Shown here: positions 6,699 to 13,745 of the stretch, piece by piece
How positions within the stretch are numbered: the stretch's first letter is position 1
How the letters are laid out: each line of letters starts with the position of its first letter
Virus record (IMG/VR): IMGVR_UViG_3300025322_000086
Span: 1 to 38,250 of that record
Length of the DNA: 38,250 nucleotides
Origin: a virus
Reading direction: 5' to 3' (one strand)
The notes under the pieces: model-generated
What the model was told of the DNA's origin: nothing
The model's database searches: none
The model's input: only the letters and a program-made list of their open reading frames with translations
Position numbers and translations under genes: made by a program

Positions 6699-8262
6699 CA
6701 GCAACCTCCCCCAGCGCTTCACTACCATCAAGGATTGATTTGAGGAGGTCGCGCCCCTCGGTAACGTACTGCAAAATCTTTTCCTCGACAGTACCCCGCA
6801 TTAATAGGTCATAGATAAAGACCGGATGCTTTTGCCCAGGGCGTACTAAACGCTTAATCAGCTGTTGACGGCGAATGGATTCAATCGGGCACTCATAGAC
6901 GATTGCACGCGAGCACGCATGTTGCGGATTAATGCCTTCAGTACCCAAACGATTGTTCAACAACAGTACGCGGCAAAATCGGTTACTGAGGAAGTATTCA
7001 AACGTGCCAGGGACATCCTTAGCACCGCCCCAAATGCGGCCGTAGCTAATTTTCATTTCATCAAGTAACTGACTTAGGAAAAGTCCACTGGCGTTGTACT
7101 CGTAAAAAACCAACCATTTAGAGTTAATGGGACTATCCAATAGCAGCTGCCGCACAGCCTCGATTTTGGGGTTCTCACCAAAGCGTACCTCAATCCTAGA
7201 ATCGTCATCGGCAGCCAAGCTAAGGAACCCACTCGCACATTGCCGCATACGCAGGAAAACAGCATCAAGGCTCTTGTAATCACCGCGCACTTCCCGCAAG
7301 CGCTGCACAATGCGGTTATAGTATGTAAGGCCTTCCTGTGACAGGTCCAAATGGATTGGAATGACTTGCAGCGGTGGCAACTCCAAATCTAATTCCGCCT
7401 CGTTGTAACGCAGACTGCGATTGCGCATCAAGCGGCGCAGCTGGGGTTCCATCTTATCGTTATAGACGTATTCAATGCCTTTCCAGTAATGGTCCCGTGC
7501 CGTGAAAAACGCCGCACGAAACAACCCAAGATAAGGACCGAATGTCAGCCCACGGTCGACTAACTTAAACAATGCCCACAATGGCGTTGGGTCCCGCCCA
7601 AATGGTGTACCCGTCAGAGCGTAACGGCGGTCAATAGTAGAGCTGAGGATAGAGCATAGAGAGTAGCCTAATGAACGATAGTTGCCGACACGGTGACCCT
7701 CATCATAGACAACCATGGAGAACTTCGACGCGAAGCTTTTCGCGGCATCCCATTCAACCACACGCTTATGCCTATCTGAATCCAACCGCGACATCAACAC
7801 CTCAAGGCCTTTGTAGAGCATCACATACACAGAACACTTACGCGCTAACAAGGACAAGCGGCGCTCCCTAGCACCATCCAGCACAGCGTAATCGAGGTCA
7901 GGGGCGTCTACGCGTATCTGTTCGACCCACGAGACGATGTGCAGCTGTTCAGGCACGAGAATCAATACACTTTTAGGCAAGGCCTTTTGGGCCTTCTCGA
8001 CGCGAATCAAATCCAGTATTGACTTGCTCTTGCCTCCGCCCATGTCGACAAAGAATAGATAGCCAGGGTACACCAAGCCGGCTGTGATGCACGCTATTTG
8101 AGACGGTCTAGGCTCGCGCAGGTATTTGTACCCGAGCTCGCGCAGGCCTTCGAGCAACCCTTTTGAGGGCGCGTGTTTCAATTCATCAGAATCCTCAAGC
8201 ACACGATTGAGGTATTTAGCCACCGCAGTTTTTGAAATCAGTCCTTGCCGCCACCTAGTCAT
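6685..8262 (-). CDS. SNF2-type superfamily 2 helicase
   Basis: A 525-residue SF2 ATPase. Motif I is DMGGGKS (residues 73-79), motif II is DEGH (187-190) in place of the usual DEAH/DEGH set, motif III is LTGTP (216-220), and motif VI is the QLIKRLVRPGQ arginine-finger segment near the C-terminus. This matches phage SNF2/RapA-like helicases, which remodel protein-DNA complexes or replication forks. The ATG at 8262 is chosen because it has GGGGA upstream and overlaps the replicative helicase by only eight bases; an upstream in-frame start at 8289 is weaker. Confidence 0.85.
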   Translation of the reverse strand: MTRWRQGLISKTAVAKYLNRVLEDSDELKHAPSKGLLEGLRELGYKYLREPRPSQIACITAGLVYPGYLFFVDMGGGKSKSILDLIRVEKAQKALPKSVLILVPEQLHIVSWVEQIRVDAPDLDYAVLDGARERRLSLLARKCSVYVMLYKGLEVLMSRLDSDRHKRVVEWDAAKSFASKFSMVVYDEGHRVGNYRSLGYSLCSILSSTIDRRYALTGTPFGRDPTPLWALFKLVDRGLTFGPYLGLFRAAFFTARDHYWKGIEYVYNDKMEPQLRRLMRNRSLRYNEAELDLELPPLQVIPIHLDLSQEGLTYYNRIVQRLREVRGDYKSLDAVFLRMRQCASGFLSLAADDDSRIEVRFGENPKIEAVRQLLLDSPINSKWLVFYEYNASGLFLSQLLDEMKISYGRIWGGAKDVPGTFEYFLSNRFCRVLLLNNRLGTEGINPQHACSRAIVYECPIESIRRQQLIKRLVRPGQKHPVFIYDLLMRGTVEEKILQYVTEGRDLLKSILDGSEALGEVADGSV

Positions 8263-9676
8263 CTGAATCCCCATCATCAATAGGAACATCAGGCTTTAGC
8301 TGTGCAACCATATTGAAATACTGGTCAGACATGCGCACGGATTCCAAACAAAATTGGCCCATCTTGTAACTCTGATTGATAAGCACAACAAAACGGTCAT
8401 TGTCACCCACGCGAGTATTGCTCACAAACAACCGGGCCAGGCCAAGTTCTTTTTCGGGCAGTGTTTGGGTGTAGGTAATCGCCGTGTCAACTGTACCTAT
8501 CTTGGAATAGTCCTCGGCGGTGTGGATGTCCGTGACGAGCAATGCTTTGGCCGCCTGCCTATTGGCCTGCGATGCGCTCACCAACGCGAAGCGCCGCACG
8601 TCAGCCAAGCCACGCAGGTCCTTGTACAGCACACCCAAATCAATCCGGTAATTCTTGGAATCGATAGTCATCAAGTCCGCGTAATCGATTAGCACAACAT
8701 TAGGAATGAAGCCGGCGGATTGTTCAAGCGATTCAAGATACGCCTCGAGGGCGGCAACAGTGAGCCTACCCGCAGGAAAAGACTTGATGATTAGATTTGA
8801 ATGGCCGTGGAACCCCTTAAGCTTGCGGAAAAGTTGCTTGTGCTTTGTCGGGTCATCCAGGCTATCAACCTTGATAGATTCACGTGTAAGGCCAACCAAA
8901 CGGCCTAAATCATCCAAAGTAAAGTTGGTCAATTCTGTTTTTGCTGTGTGGCGGCTCAGAGAAAATAGGGCTTGCATCAACCGGGTGGCAATCTGTACGT
9001 CGGAGATTTCTAAAGTGACATAAAGAACACGAGCCCGCTGCAACAACAACTGCTTTGCAAGATGCACGAGCCACCAGGATTTTCCACGTTTTGGTGGTGC
9101 GATGAAAAGCAAAAACTCACCCACAGCGGGACCAAGCCGTTCTTCATCGAGTTCCCTAATCCCTATGTTGTAACACTTGCGAGCATCGCCTGCAGCTACG
9201 GTGGGCCACGCTTGCTCTAGCGTAATGCCAGGGGAAAAATTCACTGGCAATTCCTTTAGCGATTGTCTCCAAACACGCTCAGCAGTCGTTAAGTCATCCT
9301 GCTGCAAGGCCTCTGAGGCTTCGATAATACTGAGTTTCAAGCGCTGGCGGCGCGTAAAGGACTCAAGCTGTTGTAGCACATAAGCGCGGTCGATAGTGCT
9401 AGCCAGTTGGTGGATTGTATCCAGGGCGGTCTCAAACAGTTCGGAGGTCTTACTCTTAGCACGCAGCTGCTCCTCAAATAGGTCCAGGGTATGTTCTTTA
9501 GGCGGGCGCTTGTACTGGTCGACGAATGAAAAAACGGTTGCGACTATCTCACGGTACACTTCAGACATGAACATCGAGGGCGTTACTGAGTTGCGCACCA
9601 GCAAGTATGCCGCGTCATCAAAACAAAGCAACGCTAATAAATTTTGTTGCAGTGTGGTTTTCAACCTGTCATCCAT
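8255..9676 (-). CDS. DnaB-like replicative helicase
   Basis: A 473-residue RecA-fold hexameric helicase. The N-terminal helical domain (about residues 1-150) resembles DnaB-N. The ATPase domain has Walker A APPKRGKSWW (193-202), the catalytic glutamate in YVTLEIS (about 223), Walker B VVLIDYADL (327-335) and the sensor segment LVSASQANRQAA with Gln370. It should unwind DNA at phage forks and recruit the primase encoded two genes downstream. The start overlaps the upstream gene by eight bases (ATGGATGA). Confidence 0.88.
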   Translation of the reverse strand: MDDRLKTTLQQNLLALLCFDDAAYLLVRNSVTPSMFMSEVYREIVATVFSFVDQYKRPPKEHTLDLFEEQLRAKSKTSELFETALDTIHQLASTIDRAYVLQQLESFTRRQRLKLSIIEASEALQQDDLTTAERVWRQSLKELPVNFSPGITLEQAWPTVAAGDARKCYNIGIRELDEERLGPAVGEFLLFIAPPKRGKSWWLVHLAKQLLLQRARVLYVTLEISDVQIATRLMQALFSLSRHTAKTELTNFTLDDLGRLVGLTRESIKVDSLDDPTKHKQLFRKLKGFHGHSNLIIKSFPAGRLTVAALEAYLESLEQSAGFIPNVVLIDYADLMTIDSKNYRIDLGVLYKDLRGLADVRRFALVSASQANRQAAKALLVTDIHTAEDYSKIGTVDTAITYTQTLPEKELGLARLFVSNTRVGDNDRFVVLINQSYKMGQFCLESVRMSDQYFNMVAQLKPDVPIDDGDSDD

Positions 9677-10208
9677 GGGTAGGCCTGCTGGTCAGTGTGA
9701 GGTAAAGCAACCCTGATTCCAGATACCCAGGAAATGCTTGGTGCAAAATCATGGGGGCGTTAGCCAGCATCGCCGTGACGGTTTGAATAGAAACCATCCT
9801 ATTTATCTGAGACATGTAGGCAATCACCAGCTTTATGATGAGCCGCAATAAGGCGTGCTTAGTTGCTCGCGAATGCTGCGCGGGCAATGCCCGCTCACAT
9901 AACGCAGCAATCACCCTAACCCCATCACCAAATTGCCGATAGCAGCGCTGCAATTTGAACCGAGCAAATGGAAAAGGCCGTGCGCCGGTAGTCTCACGCA
10001 ATACCTCACCCAAGACATAATACAGATGTTCCTCCAAATCATGGGACACTACATCGCTGCCAATAGGCCCCACAGGTGAAGATGCAACACCGCGCAGCGC
10101 GAGCAGCATCAGCACGTGTTGGTTGACCGCCACCAACTCATCAGCAGTGCAGTTAGTAAGCAATTCCACAACCTTCTTTGGAGCAACAACGCCCTGAAAC
10201 TGGCGCAT
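9669..10208 (-). CDS. Hypothetical protein, possible helicase partner
   Basis: Unrecognised helical protein of 179 residues, rich in Leu, Val and Ala, with no clear membrane helix and no P-loop. I start at the ATG at 10208, which shares one base with the preceding stop (TGATG) and has a GGGG stretch upstream; a TTG one codon earlier is less likely. Its position directly before the DnaB-like helicase is one often held by helicase loaders, but the sequence itself does not show this. Confidence 0.6.
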   Translation of the reverse strand: MRQFQGVVAPKKVVELLTNCTADELVAVNQHVLMLLALRGVASSPVGPIGSDVVSHDLEEHLYYVLGEVLRETTGARPFPFARFKLQRCYRQFGDGVRVIAALCERALPAQHSRATKHALLRLIIKLVIAYMSQINRMVSIQTVTAMLANAPMILHQAFPGYLESGLLYLTLTSRPTHG

Positions 10209-10438
10209 CAACTACCCCGCGGTGCTCGATGCGATTGTGTCGCTCCAAAGAATTGTTCTGGATGGGATAGGACTTCAAGCACGAGTCTAGCCGCTGGCGC
10301 GTCCCCTAACTCTGCTTGCCGTAGTAGGGCGTCATAGATACGATTGACACGACGCGATGCACGCCAAACAAAAGAACTATCGACAGCACCGCTGGGCCGG
10401 CCGCCCGCACTTGCACCTCTCTTTGCTCGTTTGCGCAT
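10208..10438 (-). CDS. Small basic protein, first gene of the left operon
   Basis: A 76-residue protein with a very basic N-terminus (MRKRAKRGASAGGRPSG). It is followed by a helical segment (LLRQAELGDAPAARLVLEVL) that loosely recalls the A..GD..AA motif of DUF5681-like phage proteins. That resemblance is too short to rely on. A TAGGAGTT ribosome binding site lies about ten bases before the ATG. It is the first gene after the divergent promoter region, so it is presumably expressed early. It could bind nucleic acid. Confidence 0.65.
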   Translation of the reverse strand: MRKRAKRGASAGGRPSGAVDSSFVWRASRRVNRIYDALLRQAELGDAPAARLVLEVLSHPEQFFGATQSHRAPRGS

Positions 10439-10459
10439 AGAGATTTAACTCCTAAAATG

Positions 10460-10475
10460 TGTGACAGAAATCACA
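10460..10475. promoter_or_regulatory. CRP-like palindrome (TGTGA-N6-TCACA)
   Basis: A perfect match to the CRP/Vfr-family half sites, TGTGA (10460-10464) and TCACA (10471-10475), with the canonical six-base spacer. It lies in the leader of the leftward operon, just downstream of a TATAAT box, where a bound protein would block leftward transcription. Whether a host factor or a phage regulator uses it is unknown. Confidence 0.5.
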
Positions 10476-10489
10476 AAGTCTACATAGAA

Positions 10490-10518
10490 ATTATACTTTT
10501 CCTCTAAGTGCTTGTTTC
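10490..10518 (-). promoter_or_regulatory. Candidate leftward promoter of the replication operon
   Basis: The minus strand carries a perfect TATAAT (10495-10490), and 17 bases upstream GAAACA (10518-10513), which is a weak -35 with only three of six consensus bases. It sits 52 bases before the first leftward start codon, in an AT-rich intergenic stretch. The weak -35 may mean that an activator is needed. Confidence 0.45.
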
Positions 10519-10556
10519 CTCTATTAAAAAGGAATGCACAAAGAACTAAATAAAAC

Positions 10557-10585
10557 TTGATACTAGCAGATAAAATAACTATACT
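10557..10585 (+). promoter_or_regulatory. Rightward sigma70-type promoter
   Basis: TTGATA (10557-10562), a 17-base spacer and TATACT (10580-10585): five of six consensus bases in each box. The predicted start at about 10592 gives a 38-base leader ending in an AGGAG ribosome binding site before the first rightward gene. It is the strongest promoter I see in the window. Confidence 0.75.
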
Positions 10586-10597
10586 ACTATCATAGTA
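10585..10597. promoter_or_regulatory. 13-bp palindrome over the rightward start point
   Basis: TACTATCATAGTA is a perfect palindrome around a central C. It begins on the last base of the -10 box and covers the predicted transcription start, a usual place for a repressor operator. The protein that would bind it is not identified. Confidence 0.4.
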
Positions 10598-10629
10598 AGT
10601 AAGTACAACACACACAGGAGACAGACATC

Positions 10630-10860
10630 ATGAACAAGACACAGCTACAACAATACAACACACGCACGCAGCGCTTTGAAGTCGTCAAAGATATATGCGC
10701 CGCGCAATTAGGACCAGTTGTTAAATTGTATTGGTGCAATCAAGCAAGTGACTACGTGTCGATTCCCGGCCAATCGTTATTCAACATTGAGGAAACACAA
10801 CTCAGTGTCGGCGGAGCATCAATTTCAATTCGCGCGCTAATTGCGCAGCAAGACGATTAA
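10630..10860 (+). CDS. Hypothetical early protein, 76 residues
   Basis: Small, polar, Gln-rich protein (MNKTQLQQYNTRTQRFEVV) without a recognised domain. It is the first gene after the rightward promoter. It has a good ribosome binding site in a cacacaggaga leader that is nearly repeated before the next gene. The position suggests an early host-takeover gene, but no function can be read. Confidence 0.7.
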   Translation: MNKTQLQQYNTRTQRFEVVKDICAAQLGPVVKLYWCNQASDYVSIPGQSLFNIEETQLSVGGASISIRALIAQQDD

Positions 10861-10877
10861 CACACAGGAGACTTACG

Positions 10878-11138
10878 ATGAAGATTAAAAAGTATCACCA
10901 AACTAACCTGGGAGCCTTCGCCCCGAAGGGGCTCGCGGATGATGCAGGCTACATCCGATACCACGACGACCCTCGTTATGCCTTAGCCAGTGATGAACGG
11001 CTCAAAGAATGGGCAGGGTCGTTTTATGTAAAACCAGTACGCGCCGCCGCAGTCATAGAGCAATGCAAGCGCGAACTAGCCGCTTGGCGGCGCAGCCACC
11101 ACACACCCACGTTTGAGGAGACAACTATCGATAAGTAA
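10878..11138 (+). CDS. Hypothetical early protein, 86 residues
   Basis: Small soluble protein (MKIKKYHQTNLGAFAPKG) with Tyr/Asp-rich middle residues and a helical C-terminal segment with several Arg and Lys. No family is recognised. Its ribosome binding leader (cacacaggagac) copies the one before the previous gene, so the two are probably expressed at similar levels from the same promoter. Confidence 0.65.
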   Translation: MKIKKYHQTNLGAFAPKGLADDAGYIRYHDDPRYALASDERLKEWAGSFYVKPVRAAAVIEQCKRELAAWRRSHHTPTFEETTIDK

Positions 11139-11152
11139 AAATAACCTGCGAA

Positions 11153-11199
11153 ACACGGACACACACGTCCGTGTCTCGGTGCGGCTGATTACCCACCGA
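11153..11199 (+). other. Two tandem hairpins in the leader of the DUF932 gene
   Basis: ACACGGAC (11153-11160) pairs with GTCCGTGT (11167-11174) around a six-base loop, and TCGGTG (11176-11181) pairs with CACCGA (11194-11199). No T-run follows, so this is not an intrinsic terminator. It may be an RNA processing or stabilising structure in the 115-base gap between two genes. Confidence 0.4.
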
Positions 11200-11253
11200 C
11201 TGATGAGCAAATCACAGACCCACATACACACACTACTTAGTAGGAGATTGAAG

Positions 11254-12240
11254 ATGTCACATGAACTTACAATCCGCAGCAACGGCAAAGCAGAAATGGC
11301 GTATCTCAACACGAATGAGGCACCTTGGCATGGACTTGGAAACCCCCTTGAGCGGGGCCTGAGCATCGAGCAATGGACAATAGCCGCGGGCATGGACTTC
11401 CGCATCCAGCGCTCGAAAGTCCGCTACTTCACGGACCGCATAGGCGTTAACCAGCTCGAATGGCCGGAGAAGCATGTGCTATTCCGTGGCGACACCCACG
11501 AGCCGCTGGGCGTCGTATCAGCGAAGTACAAGGTAGTGCAACCCAGGGAGGTGTTGGAGTTTTTCCGTGACCTGTGTGAATCGAATCACTTCGAGCTATC
11601 GACCGCAGGGACACTCTTTGGCGGCGCAAAATATTGGGCGCTGGCCAAAGTCGGCGATGAGAGTTACATCGCCGACAAAAAGGACAAAGTAGTAGGCAAC
11701 CTGTTACTCACTACCGCAGCGGACGGAAGTTCAGCAACCGTCGCCAAGTTCGTTGCAACCTGCGTCGTCTGCAACAACACACTAGCCGCCGCGATTGGTG
11801 AGAAGACCAAAGAGGTTGTTGTCAGCCATCGCTCACGGTTCAATGAGCGCAAGGTCAAATTCAGCCTGGGCGTTGTTCATGACCAGTTTGGCCAGTTCAT
11901 CAATGCCTCACGCGAACTTGCCCACACGGAAATGGACGCGCCGGCAGCGTCTCTGTTCTTTGCTGAGCTGCTTAACACGCAAAAAGATAGGGGCGTTGAT
12001 GTTCTAGAAACCAGCGCGCACAAGCTGATGATGAGCTTATTCAACTCGCAGATGATGGGCATCAACCTGGCGGGCAGACACAACACCGCCTGGGGTGCCG
12101 TCAACGCGGTTACTGAGTATGTTGACCACCACGCACGAGCACACAACGCGGAGAACCGGCTCAACTCTGCATGGTTTGGTCGCGGCGACGCCCTAAAGAC
12201 CGCAGCGCTGAATAAAGCAGTTGCGATGGCTATCAGCTAA
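11254..12240 (+). CDS. DUF932 phage/plasmid-like protein (TIGR03299 family)
   Basis: A 328-residue protein with the family hallmark APWHGLG near the N-terminus (residues 23-29). A central region with FGGAKYWALAKVGDESYI and ATCVVCNNTL follows, also typical of the family. Members occur in phages and plasmids and are highly expressed, but their biochemical role is not established. The reading frame extends upstream to 11113, but the ATG at 11254 has a TAGGAGA ribosome binding site and is the natural start. A strong terminator follows, so this gene ends the first rightward transcript. Confidence 0.85.
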   Translation: MSHELTIRSNGKAEMAYLNTNEAPWHGLGNPLERGLSIEQWTIAAGMDFRIQRSKVRYFTDRIGVNQLEWPEKHVLFRGDTHEPLGVVSAKYKVVQPREVLEFFRDLCESNHFELSTAGTLFGGAKYWALAKVGDESYIADKKDKVVGNLLLTTAADGSSATVAKFVATCVVCNNTLAAAIGEKTKEVVVSHRSRFNERKVKFSLGVVHDQFGQFINASRELAHTEMDAPAASLFFAELLNTQKDRGVDVLETSAHKLMMSLFNSQMMGINLAGRHNTAWGAVNAVTEYVDHHARAHNAENRLNSAWFGRGDALKTAALNKAVAMAIS

Positions 12241-12266
12241 CAACCGGTCATAATGCACAACAACTC

Positions 12267-12296
12267 AACCAGGGGCCCCTCCCCTGGTTTCTTTTT
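12267..12296 (+). terminator. Intrinsic terminator after the DUF932 gene
   Basis: Nine-base perfect arms AACCAGGGG (12267-12275) and CCCCTGGTT (12281-12289) flank a five-base loop. The T-rich tail TTTCTTTTT runs to 12296. It should end the early transcript begun at 10557-10585, which is consistent with a new promoter before the clamp gene. Confidence 0.85.
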
Positions 12297-12308
12297 GAAG
12301 GACAAACC

Positions 12309-12452
12309 ATGACAAAGGAAGAACTCTACAGCATCCTAGAGATTCTTGCAGCGCTGCCCGTCGTCGAGCAAGAGACAAGCAACCACGCCCTAATCCGCAT
12401 CATTAGGAATATCTGCGAAACCCTACTCTCTGAATCACAAGAGAAGAAGTAA
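12309..12452 (+). CDS. 47-residue hypothetical protein
   Basis: Small helical protein starting MTKEELYSILEILAALPVVE and ending QEKK. It has an AAGGA ribosome binding site seven bases before the ATG, placed directly after the terminator. It is probably expressed by read-through. It is too short for family assignment, and the acidic/leucine pattern suggests a helical hairpin. Confidence 0.6.
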   Translation: MTKEELYSILEILAALPVVEQETSNHALIRIIRNICETLLSESQEKK

Positions 12453-12484
12453 TTCGATTTCAACTTCTAGCGCGCCTCAGGGAC

Positions 12485-12530
12485 AGCGCCTCTTATAGCA
12501 CACGTAGTGTGCATAAGGAGGCGAGGCGCT
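12485..12530 (+). other. Large structured non-coding element
   Basis: An extended hairpin: CGCCTCTTAT (12487-12496) pairs with ATAAGGAGGCG (12513-12523) with one bulged G. Inside it GCACAC (12498-12503) pairs with GTGTGC (12507-12512) around a GTA loop. A competing outer pairing, AGCGCCT with AGGCGCT (12485-12491 with 12524-12530), is also possible. There is no T-run directly after it. The 166-base gap between genes (12453-12618) otherwise holds only the clamp promoter. Confidence 0.5.
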
Positions 12531-12556
12531 GGAACTGTAAGGGGTGCGCTTGCTTT

Positions 12557-12585
12557 TTGCTTAGGAAGTGCTCGTTGTGTATAAC
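12557..12585 (+). promoter_or_regulatory. Predicted promoter of the clamp/polymerase operon
   Basis: TTGCTT (12557-12562), a 17-base spacer and TATAAC (12580-12585). Transcription would begin near 12592, 27 bases before the clamp ATG. The preceding terminator makes a new promoter here necessary or read-through obligatory. The spacer and the -10 box are overlapped by the left arm of the inverted repeat at 12566-12614. Confidence 0.55.
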
Positions 12586-12614
12586 TTGATAGCTGACACA
12601 CACAACGAGCACTT
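12566..12614. repeat. 15-bp perfect inverted repeat spanning the clamp promoter
   Basis: AAGTGCTCGTTGTGT (12566-12580) and its exact reverse complement (12600-12614) are separated by 19 bases. The left arm sits between the promoter boxes and the right arm ends four bases before the ATG. Because the predicted transcript begins between the arms, a two-site DNA operator is more likely than an RNA hairpin. Confidence 0.7.
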
Positions 12615-12618
12615 GCTT

Positions 12619-13689
12619 ATGACTACAATCTCTAAACCTGACCTTGCCAAGACCCTCTCAATCCTTGCGCCCGCACTGCTGACTGACAAAACAGTTTTGC
12701 AGCCTGCGTTAACGCATTTCTGCTTTTGCGGCGACGCTGGCGTGTTCAGCTATGACGGGGTGACTTTCATCATCAGTGCGGACTCTAACTTTGGCTTTGA
12801 CGGCGGCGTGCCAGGGCAGCTGCTATTGGATTTGCTGCCGTATCTGCCTGAGCACATCAGCACTACAACAGTGGCACCAACGGGAACCGTAACATTCACA
12901 GGCAAAGGCACGAAGCAAACACTTGCACTTATCCCACCCGACGATTTCATCCTTGACCTACCGCTGCAAATGAAGCCTGACTTATCTATTGATTGTGATG
13001 CCACCTTTTTGGATAAGCTCATCTTGTGCCGGTCTATTGTTCCTACTCAGACATTGATTGAGAACCGTGGCGTCGTCACTTATCAGCCCGGCAATGGCTT
13101 GCTTTGGGCCACGAGCGGCAGTGCTTTAATTCGTGCCGCAGTCGGGGCCACCAAGAGCAAGAAGACACTGAACTACCTAATCCCCGTCAGCGTGATTGAC
13201 CAGTTGGCGGCCGTGAAGTCTACAACCAACACTGAGACTCTCCTATTAAACTTCAGCGAAAAGCACCTGGTCGTGAGATTCGAGGGCGGGATAAAGCTGG
13301 TCAGTAAGTTGGTGACGGTTGCACCGCCCAATTATCAGCAGGTCATCGATAGCCTAGAGAAAGCCCCACGGGCCTATCACCTGCCAGAAGGCCTTAGAGC
13401 CAGTCTGAAAAAGGCCAAACTGCTTGACGAGACGAACAGCGCAACAACGCTAACGCTCGACCACGCGTCGCTCGAAGTCAACAGTAACGGAAGCCTTGGC
13501 ACACTAAACGACAAGCACAAAATCGCCGCAGTAGCCTCTGAAGTAGAGGCAACAATGAGCGTACGGATAAACCCTGACTTGGTCCTTGATATGCTGGAGC
13601 ATGCCAATGAGATTGCGTTTAGTGAGCGCTACGTCGTTCTGACGAACAAGGACACCGGCTTGCTTTACATCGCGGCAACCTTTGCATGA
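12619..13689 (+). CDS. DNA polymerase sliding clamp-like protein (DnaN-type)
   Basis: A 356-residue protein whose length and alternating strand/helix pattern fit a three-domain beta clamp, with an ending (TGLLYIAATFA) at the position where bacterial clamps carry their terminal strand. Overall similarity is weak. The assignment rests partly on context: the next genes encode polymerase and clamp-loader ATPase. A GTG at 12568 keeps the frame open, but it lies upstream of the predicted transcription start, so I use the ATG at 12619, which has no good ribosome binding site. It would tether the phage polymerase to DNA. Confidence 0.6.
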   Translation: MTTISKPDLAKTLSILAPALLTDKTVLQPALTHFCFCGDAGVFSYDGVTFIISADSNFGFDGGVPGQLLLDLLPYLPEHISTTTVAPTGTVTFTGKGTKQTLALIPPDDFILDLPLQMKPDLSIDCDATFLDKLILCRSIVPTQTLIENRGVVTYQPGNGLLWATSGSALIRAAVGATKSKKTLNYLIPVSVIDQLAAVKSTTNTETLLLNFSEKHLVVRFEGGIKLVSKLVTVAPPNYQQVIDSLEKAPRAYHLPEGLRASLKKAKLLDETNSATTLTLDHASLEVNSNGSLGTLNDKHKIAAVASEVEATMSVRINPDLVLDMLEHANEIAFSERYVVLTNKDTGLLYIAATFA

Positions 13690-13739
13690 ACACAAGATGC
13701 GTAGAGTGTGGGAGGTTTTGTGTTCCAAAAGAAGTCTAG
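13686..13739 (+). CDS. 17-residue Cys-rich microprotein (tentative)
   Basis: The clamp stop codon overlaps an ATG (ATGA) that opens a 17-codon frame, MNTRCVECGRFCVPKEV, with a CxxC and a third Cys. It resembles half of a zinc ribbon. The gene ends six bases before the polymerase ATG. It may be a real microprotein or simply a coupling peptide that carries ribosomes on to the polymerase gene. Confidence 0.3.
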   Translation: MNTRCVECGRFCVPKEV

Positions 13740-13745
13740 GACTAA

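Larger units (their letters stand above)
10439..10629. promoter_or_regulatory. Divergent AT-rich control region
   Basis: The only clear divergent junction in the window. It is visibly AT-rich and contains a leftward TATAAT, a CRP-like palindrome, a rightward promoter and a palindrome on its start point. A replication origin here is conceivable, but I see no iterons. Confidence 0.6.

Noticed and set aside
11153-11199. Intrinsic terminator before the DUF932 gene
   Set aside because: The hairpins are followed by CTCGGTGCGG and not by a T-run.
12568-12618. N-terminal extension of the clamp from a GTG
   Set aside because: It would start inside the promoter and upstream of the predicted RNA start, would translate the inverted repeat, and has a wrongly spaced ribosome binding site.
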